Shown in pieces: positions 58,018 through 64,000 of a stretch of DNA of 64,000 nt. Numbering within the stretch: position 1 is the stretch's first letter; every line of letters starts with the position of its first letter. The position numbers were made by a program, and so were the translations under genes. Origin of the DNA: Isoetes taiwanensis (Eukaryota > Streptophyta > Lycopodiopsida > Isoetales > Isoetaceae). The notes under the pieces are model-generated. The model did no database searches. It worked only from the letters and a program-made list of their open reading frames with translations, and had not been told where the DNA came from. The DNA is taken from contig JAJEKV010000001.1 of NCBI GenBank assembly GCA_021234155.1, forward strand, positions 26,337,189 to 26,401,188. The letters are read 5' to 3'.

Positions 58018-60243
58018 AAACCCAGCCTGAACTAGCAATCGCTAGACCAGCCATCTGTCTTGGTCAATCCCTTAACAGTATTATCAATCCAGACAAAGAT
58101 AAATCTAAGTCTCTGGTACTTATGATCCAATAGCCAAATCCCTTTTGTCATAGAACAAATATAGCCAATGCAAATCTGTGTTCCATTAAGCACCATGTCT
58201 AAATAAGAGGACTTGAAGACAAAGTTTATCTCTACAACAAGAAACCACATAATCTTGTTTCTCTCCACCCGGAGCCATAATACCACAATAGGCAGACTAA
58301 TTTAAATGGCTTAAAATGATGTCCCATATTTCCCAATGCATACAACCAAACCACACAATTTAATATCAACCAGATCAAAGGTGCAAGTAATTGCCAACAA
58401 CAAACGTTGTTTGATCTTTGGATATATCCAAATATTGTGCAGGAAATTAGACATTTTTTATTTGATTGGCATTTCTAGTTCTCCTGATTTGAGATCCCAA
58501 TTTTACTTGGACATAGATGGATAAATATATGGTCAACGTTACACACTAAATAGGCCACATGTCTCAAATGTCACTTTACAATAAGAAGGACTCATCAAAA
58601 GGATAACTCCACTTTTTATACACAAGCAGCAAATGCCCATTTATCTAGACCACCTCAAAGATACGTAGTGTAAAATTCAAATTAATAATTGGTAATACGA
58701 GGAACAAATGGTGATTTGTGCTTACACCATAAGAATAAATGTATGAGTTCAAGAGTGACTTTACTAGGCAATGAATCCAATCAACAGACTGATAAATGTA
58801 CATGCTAGGACAACAAGTGAGATTTATATGCATACATTGCTTTTAGCTTGAAAATGAGATTTCATATTAGCAAAAATGAACAATACAACCTGTTTGACCA
58901 AATAGAGGCACTTGGTCAAAAGGAAAAAGTTTCAGCTCCAGTTCCAGTCCGATAAATTTTTTTCTTTCTCCATATCCATATCCATGCAACGCCAACCAAA
59001 CAGAACAAAGCAATGACAAAAGTGGGAGAGGTCCGGTACCTGCAGCCAACCAGTACATTATTAGCCATAATCTGGGTAAAAATGCAAGGGCCAAAAGGTA
59101 CAATGGAGCCTCTCGGTGTACAACCGTTCAGCCTTTGTTACCCTTTGCCCTGTTAATCAGATATCACATGAAAAATGAAAAATGGAAGAAATATCCTTTT
59201 ATTAAACAATTGCATCAGTACACCTTGTCTTATTCTTATACAAGACCATGTTCTTCTTATCTCTGATACTTAAAGCCAGACCAGATTATTGCATGTCAAA
59301 ATAACAGATCTGATATTCTATCATTCGAAGTTACCTATCTGCTGATCTAGACCAGCACATTGAAGAAAACGGTTTAGAGCCTATGCTAGATGTACACCGA
59401 CCTGGAATGAAGACGCCCTGGTCCCAGGAATTCAGCATACATTAATGTTGTGGCAGTAGCTTAAGGTAACATCTGTGTTCATCTCTAAAGATGTGTATCA
59501 GCTTCATGTATCCATTCTAACACGTAAGCTCCAATGAATCTAGAAATATCTATATGATATCAAAATAAAGCCAAATCTTTTGGCGTTTGCTCTACAGCTA
59601 GAAACCAGTCTAAAGAAAGCACAGCAATATAATATCCTTGGCATCTCTAGAAAAAGAATGAATGGTATCAGTGTCCAGAAGTGGAACCACCAGATGAATG
59701 GTGACAAGATTCATCGAAGCACTAGACTGTGCCAAAGGCGTGAAGAGAAATTACAGCAGTCGACAATAAGCGGCCATCTTTCATCTCAAATGAAACCCTA
59801 AAAGTTAGGGTTATTCCTTTTGTAAATAAAATAGTAAACCCTAAATGTAGCCTTACCTTGCTTGCATGTTGAAATCATTCGCGTGGAATAAGTCGTATAC
59901 TTGTACTCCTTGCCTTGAAATAACCACAATAGTTTGCAACTTTGCATCCTTGAAATAATCAAGAGGAGCTTCATGACGTGCTTTATGTTTCCAAGAGGTA
60001 AGTAAGAAAGCAATGCCATGTAAAGCAAATTATAGTATATTGCCAAGTGTCCAACATGCCATGCATCTCGTCCTTCAAATGAAGACCACATATTTAATGT
60101 GTATATCATTACCATACATTATCCTTTATAATCAACATTTTACCCTTACATAAAATTTATGTGCCACCAAAGTTTGCAAGGTGTCATCTAAGAACACATT
60201 GGCACTATTTTTCTATTATTTGCAATGGCAAAAATTTATGAAT
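58018..60243. repeat. Large direct duplication, copy B (about 2.2 kb)
   Basis: Collinear with 52589-54802. It starts inside an A-run (AAAAAAAACCCAGCCTG) and ends at AATTTATGAATT, where it joins repeat X copy 2. It retains the same short open frames as copy A. Confidence 0.9.
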
Positions 60244-60437
60244 TAAAAAAAAAGCCTACCTCCTCCTGTAGGACTGGGCTGACCATTTTATGAAATCTGT
60301 ATCATAGGGGAGGGTTGACCCCTACTGTACAACAGTGGTCGAACCCAACCCCATGTGAATTTTTGAACCCAATTGAATCCTGTTGCAAAACCATTAGTGC
60401 ACACCATTTAAGAACTGGCAGTTGATTACCTGTATGT
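60244..60437. repeat. Repeat X, copy 2
   Basis: Matches 57274-57461 until TTGATTACC, then sequence diverges into the gypsy remnant. Confidence 0.9.
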
Positions 60438-60489
60438 AAGAGTCACGCAAGTTTTTAGTATTTACGTATCATAAACTATTAAAGTTTCA

Positions 60490-61240
60490 AGCAGAGATAA
60501 GTCCCAGACAAGACGATGGTTGGACTTCTTACGTGAATTTCACTTTGAAATTCTAGCATACCCCTGGAAAAGAAGTTGCAGATGCTTTTTCTCGAATAAA
60601 CTATATCAATGGAATGGTATCCTTAAAATGGGATCGCTTCCAACAAATCAGGGTATGAAAAGGATCAAGATGCAACCAAAAGAGAAGGTGCTTTTTGGAC
60701 GCAAAATGATAAATTATAGTTTTATCAGGGATGAATCTATGTACCCTTAGTAGAGAATCTTAGAAAGGTATGAATTTATAATACCCTGCAAACTGGGAAT
60801 GGGGGGGAATGGAAGATATATGAATTGATCAAGAGACAATTCTTTTGGCCTGATACGAAACAAGAAGTTATGTAACATAATGCCAAGTATGTCAAGCTGT
60901 AAAAAAAAAAATCATGGCAAGATGTCGGATTTTTATTGCCACCACCCATACCTTTGAAAAGGTGAGAATGCATAAGCATGGATTTTATAGTTGCACTTCC
61001 ACGAACCAATCGACAACACACCCAAATATTGGTGATAGTCGATTGTTTAATGAAGTATAAAAAGTTTCTAGCATTAAGGTGATGCTACTGGACAAGATGT
61101 GGCAAAGGAGTACCTAAGGGTTGTGTACCCTATGCTTGGTCTGCCACAAAAGATTGTAAGGAATTAAGGCTACATTAATTAAAGAATATATGGTGATATA
61201 CACCATCTGGTTAGACAGAATGAAACCAAAGAAAGCTCAA
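60490..61240 (+). pseudogene. Ty3/gypsy retrotransposon remnant (RNase H end to integrase)
   Basis: Read in shifting frames, the order is RRWLDFLREFHFEI and PGKEVADAFSRIN (end of the RNase H domain). Next comes a decayed H2C2 zinc region with KRQFFWPDTKQEV and KYVKL. After that MDFIVALPRTNR-like text leads the integrase core, followed by HPNIGDSRLFNEV and LPQKIV. Frameshifts and stops are numerous. No LTR was found to either side. It is a minor fragment of a long-dead element. Confidence 0.75.
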
Positions 61241-63504
61241 AACATTTTGCTTCAAACTATTCACGGCAGACCCGACTGGGCTGGGCAATGTTGCCAGGTG
61301 CTACCAATAGATTAGATCTTGGCTTGAAAAGATCGAGCTGGGGCCAAATCAGCCATCTGGCTTGTGCAAGCATTGCTAGAACAAGGCTTCAGGTAGTATA
61401 AGAAGAACTGATGGGAAGAGGTAGGGGCAAGCTTGCGGGTGAAAAAGCTCCTCTAATCTATTTTCCTTGGCTGCAACTCCCACAACTTTCCTCAAACAAG
61501 CAATCCTGCTTCGGCTATTTACTTTAACCAGGTTCTGTCAAGCTTTCAGGGAGATCCAGGAGCTCTTGCACGAGTTTCTGCTATAGGGATGTGGTGAAAC
61601 CCAAATTTTTACTTGAAGCTTATTTCCTTTGTGTCATTTGGGCATTCCAAATAATAGTTTCAAGTCTAAAATTAAAGATATTTTCTCATTTCTTAAAGAT
61701 ATCGTGAATGGTCTCATATATCTAGAAGATTTCATGAAGAAAGACACATGTAAGGTGCTTTTACATTTACACTGTCTTGTTGTTTGTATAGAACTGTATA
61801 TATCTTACAGATTTTTGCCACTAAGGAAAGATATGATACTTGATATCTGATACTTAATTAATATCTCTTTATGCTTGTGGTATGCTATATAGGGTCATTT
61901 CCTACTCGCCATTAGCTTAACTACTTAGTTATCTCTTAACTTAACTAGAAAAAAAGTTCTAGTTTTCCATTGAGGTGGTTAAATTAGAACTAACTTAACG
62001 ATGCGTAAAAAATTGCATTCCCGTTATGCCCACTAAGTTAGAAATAAAAAATTGACTTAAAGCTTGTGTTGATAATTCACACTAGTAGTTAAAGTGCTAA
62101 GTTAGTTTAGCGTTAACTATGCTTGTTCCACACTGCCAGTTAAGAATTTATGTTAAGTTAAGGAGAGTTCTATTGGAAAAAAATGCCAAACTACCAACAA
62201 TGCACACTAATACACACCTAAGGTTAACACAAATGTAGTGCTAGACTTTGCAACTAATTTGTTAGAAATGAGGGGTCCTTCTATCATGAAAACACCGAGC
62301 AATTATTAAAAGAGCTATAAAACAAAATATGACTATCTCCATCATATAAAATTGTGGGAGCTGTTTTTGGCAAAAAAAAGATGAGGTGTACAGGGGCAAA
62401 AAATTCCACATCAGCAGATGAGGTGTACAGGAGCAAAAAATTCCACATCAGCAAGTTTGATTGAAATAGAGGGCCAGGATTTCTTTAAGTAAATAGGGCA
62501 ATTTGGTTCCTCTGCTTGACGCTTGATGCACGCCATAGCCGCTCTATATGACAATGAATAGGGCTTTGCGTCCACAGATGAGAACAGAAGCATGAATCCG
62601 GCCATGTAGATCGAAAATGAGCCTGTTGATACACCAAAACATTGATGCATTGATTTATCTCCCGGCCCATCCAAAGCTCCGGCCTGTGCTGAAATAGAAG
62701 AAAATTAGTACAGAGTTTTCCAATCATTCAGAACTAGAAGCAGACTGTAAAAGGCCCCAGAAGGCTGTATAAACAGATAGCAGGCGGAGATGCCATCTGA
62801 CAGAAGATTTGGTGCCATGTGTTCTTGCCACGCTCAGAGGACTTTTTGTAAAACAGGCAGTGGCTATTACAAAGCAAAACACTCAAATTTGACCTATGTT
62901 TAAAGATTTTTCTTTTCGATTCTTCCTTTTGGTCCTAAAGCTCTGTTCAGATGAGCTCGCCTCCTGTAAAACTCAAACTCTGGATCTACTTTTTTTTTTT
63001 TTTTTGGGCGAGGATCTGTTCGAGTTCTTCAAAATAGATTCAAGACAGGAAATCCTTCATTTCTTCCGACGAAGGGGCCTCGATCCGGTTCGAAGGCTCA
63101 CAAACTGGGCTTCATCAGCAAAGTTAAGCCCCCTTTCTTACCTTTGATCTGCCGAGCAGCTATGTCCTAAGCTATAGCGGCTTCGGTGATGTAGCAAAAG
63201 ATCCAAGCCATAGCCAAGCTCTTTGCCTTGGATCCCTAATTTCTGTGGCCCATTTACTCGATGGGCGTAGCTTCACTCCTCCAAAACCTCTGGCAGACAA
63301 AGTTTCTTCTTTACATTCAACAGAACATTGCTCCACCTTTGAAAGTTTTTGCTTCATGGGCGCAAAGATTCCTGCATAGACTTTGTTCTTTGGCAAATGG
63401 CCAGGTTTTTGTCCCAAATCGACCTGAATACCCTGCAGAGGCGCCTGATTCTCAGCTATTTCGATCTTGGGCTTTACAAATAAGAGTCTCACTGAATGAA
63501 TTCG
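61241..63504. other. No gene recognised
   Basis: AT-rich. A two-fold repeat of GCAGATGAGGTGTACAGGAG with CAAAAAATTCCACATCAGCA sits at 62379-62456. Minus-strand frames at 62411-62727 and 63172-63552 have no family match. T-run at 62990-63005. Confidence 0.45.
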
Positions 63505-63777
63505 GACAAGAGAGTTTTTTTTTTTTTTTTTTTTGAAGAACTGTGTCATCAATATATTAAAAGAATGGTAATGTTACAAAGCAAGTGAGGAGGAAGGAGA
63601 ACTGCCCCAAAGAGACAGCGATACCTCGACACTCCACAACAAACTCACAGAAAAACTGCAACTCTACTGCTGTACAAACTGACCATCACCAGCTACAACA
63701 CCCAAGAAGTCCCGCCAAATGGCAAACTTCCGCTCTACTACTCCCGAGAACACCAGAAAGCTTTGACAAGAGAGTTT
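63505..63777 (-). mobile_element. Recent retroposon insertion (SINE or truncated LINE) with 13-bp target-site duplication
   Basis: GACAAGAGAGTTT occurs exactly at 63505-63517 and 63765-63777. Between them lie a T-run (the A-tail on the minus strand, to 63534) and about 230 bp. The minus-strand 3' end, AATATATTGATGACACAGT, then TCTTC and the A-run, resembles the tails at 18030 and 52577 in general form. The intact duplication indicates a fairly young insertion. No internal promoter boxes are clear, so a 5'-truncated LINE is as likely as a SINE. Confidence 0.8.
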
Positions 63778-64000
63778 GGATGGGCAAAAAAAAATTTCGG
63801 ATTTGCCCTGCTATTGTGTATTAAACCAAAATCTAATAGCTTCAAACGCCCAGGGTATCTTAGCACTCTTCTTAAAGTTTAATCGCATTTTTATCATAAA
63901 AAATGGATTGTCTTAGAATTGTGCATCTTAGCAATTCTTAAGTTTAATGGCATTTTTAATACCACCAAAAGAATTCGACATTACCCCAAGAGTTGCTCTA
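63778..64000. other. No gene recognised
   Basis: AT-rich window end. A short diverged duplication is visible: TTAGCA(C/A)TTCTT...AAGTTTAATCGCATTTTTA near 63859-63893 and again near 63928-63959. Confidence 0.5.

Noticed and set aside
60520..60750. 76-codon open frame as a gene
   Set aside because: It is part of the frameshifted gypsy RNase H region.
1..64000. CRISPR arrays, operons or bacterial-type systems
   Set aside because: Spliced genes, plant protein families and retroelements show eukaryotic nuclear DNA. None of the repeats has the regular spacer structure of a CRISPR array.

Overview
This window is plant nuclear DNA: AT-rich, gene-poor and crowded with decayed transposable elements. 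Three genes look intact. All are eukaryotic with plant-type relatives: an AP-3 adaptor delta subunit (intronless), a RraA-family protein, and an ornithine aminotransferase that I could splice across ten exons with GT/AG borders and no broken frame. The low gene density, a LINE carrying an FGLYVDQL-type reverse transcriptase, a SWIM-finger fragment and a Helitron end suggest a large-genome land plant. A fern, lycophyte or gymnosperm seems more likely than a compact angiosperm, but the species cannot be fixed from sequence alone.

Layout. 0-5 kb: LTR-retrotransposon debris, a broken Ulp1-type (C48) cysteine protease gene whose catalytic exon is tandemly duplicated, then a palindromic tandem array. 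5.4-7.1 kb: an ALKBH9/10-type RNA demethylase with an intact catalytic domain but a frame break before it. 10.5-12.6 kb: a gene graveyard (SWIM finger, PPR fragment, class 3 lipase). 13.5-18 kb: tandem arrays rich in inverted repeats, a striking 105-bp foldback, and a retroposon with an A-tail. 18.7-23.5 kb: AP-3 delta (+) converging on RraA (-). 24-26 kb: a dead LINE (-). 28.6-31.3 kb: ornithine aminotransferase (-).

32.3-41.8 kb is the oddest part. It is about 7.5 kb of T-rich, ORF-poor DNA. It begins with a perfect 127-bp sequence that recurs at its far end. A nested 12-bp plus 9-bp palindrome marks the junction with a second, 1-kb unit carrying 12-bp terminal inverted repeats. A diverged inverted copy of part of it follows, and then an orphan laccase exon. 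I cannot assign this element to a known class.

42.6-51.5 kb: a Helitron 3' end on the minus strand, duplicated sequence, and a hairpin-rich segment of unknown origin. 51.5-60.4 kb: a retroposon, a 2.2-kb direct duplication about 5.4 kb apart, and between the copies a truncated plant O-glucosyltransferase (rumi/DUF821) gene. 60.4-64 kb: a Ty3/gypsy RNase H-integrase remnant and a recent retroposon insertion with a 13-bp target-site duplication.

The three intact genes act in unrelated processes (vesicle traffic, an unresolved RraA role, mitochondrial arginine/ornithine breakdown), so no operon-like or cluster logic is implied.
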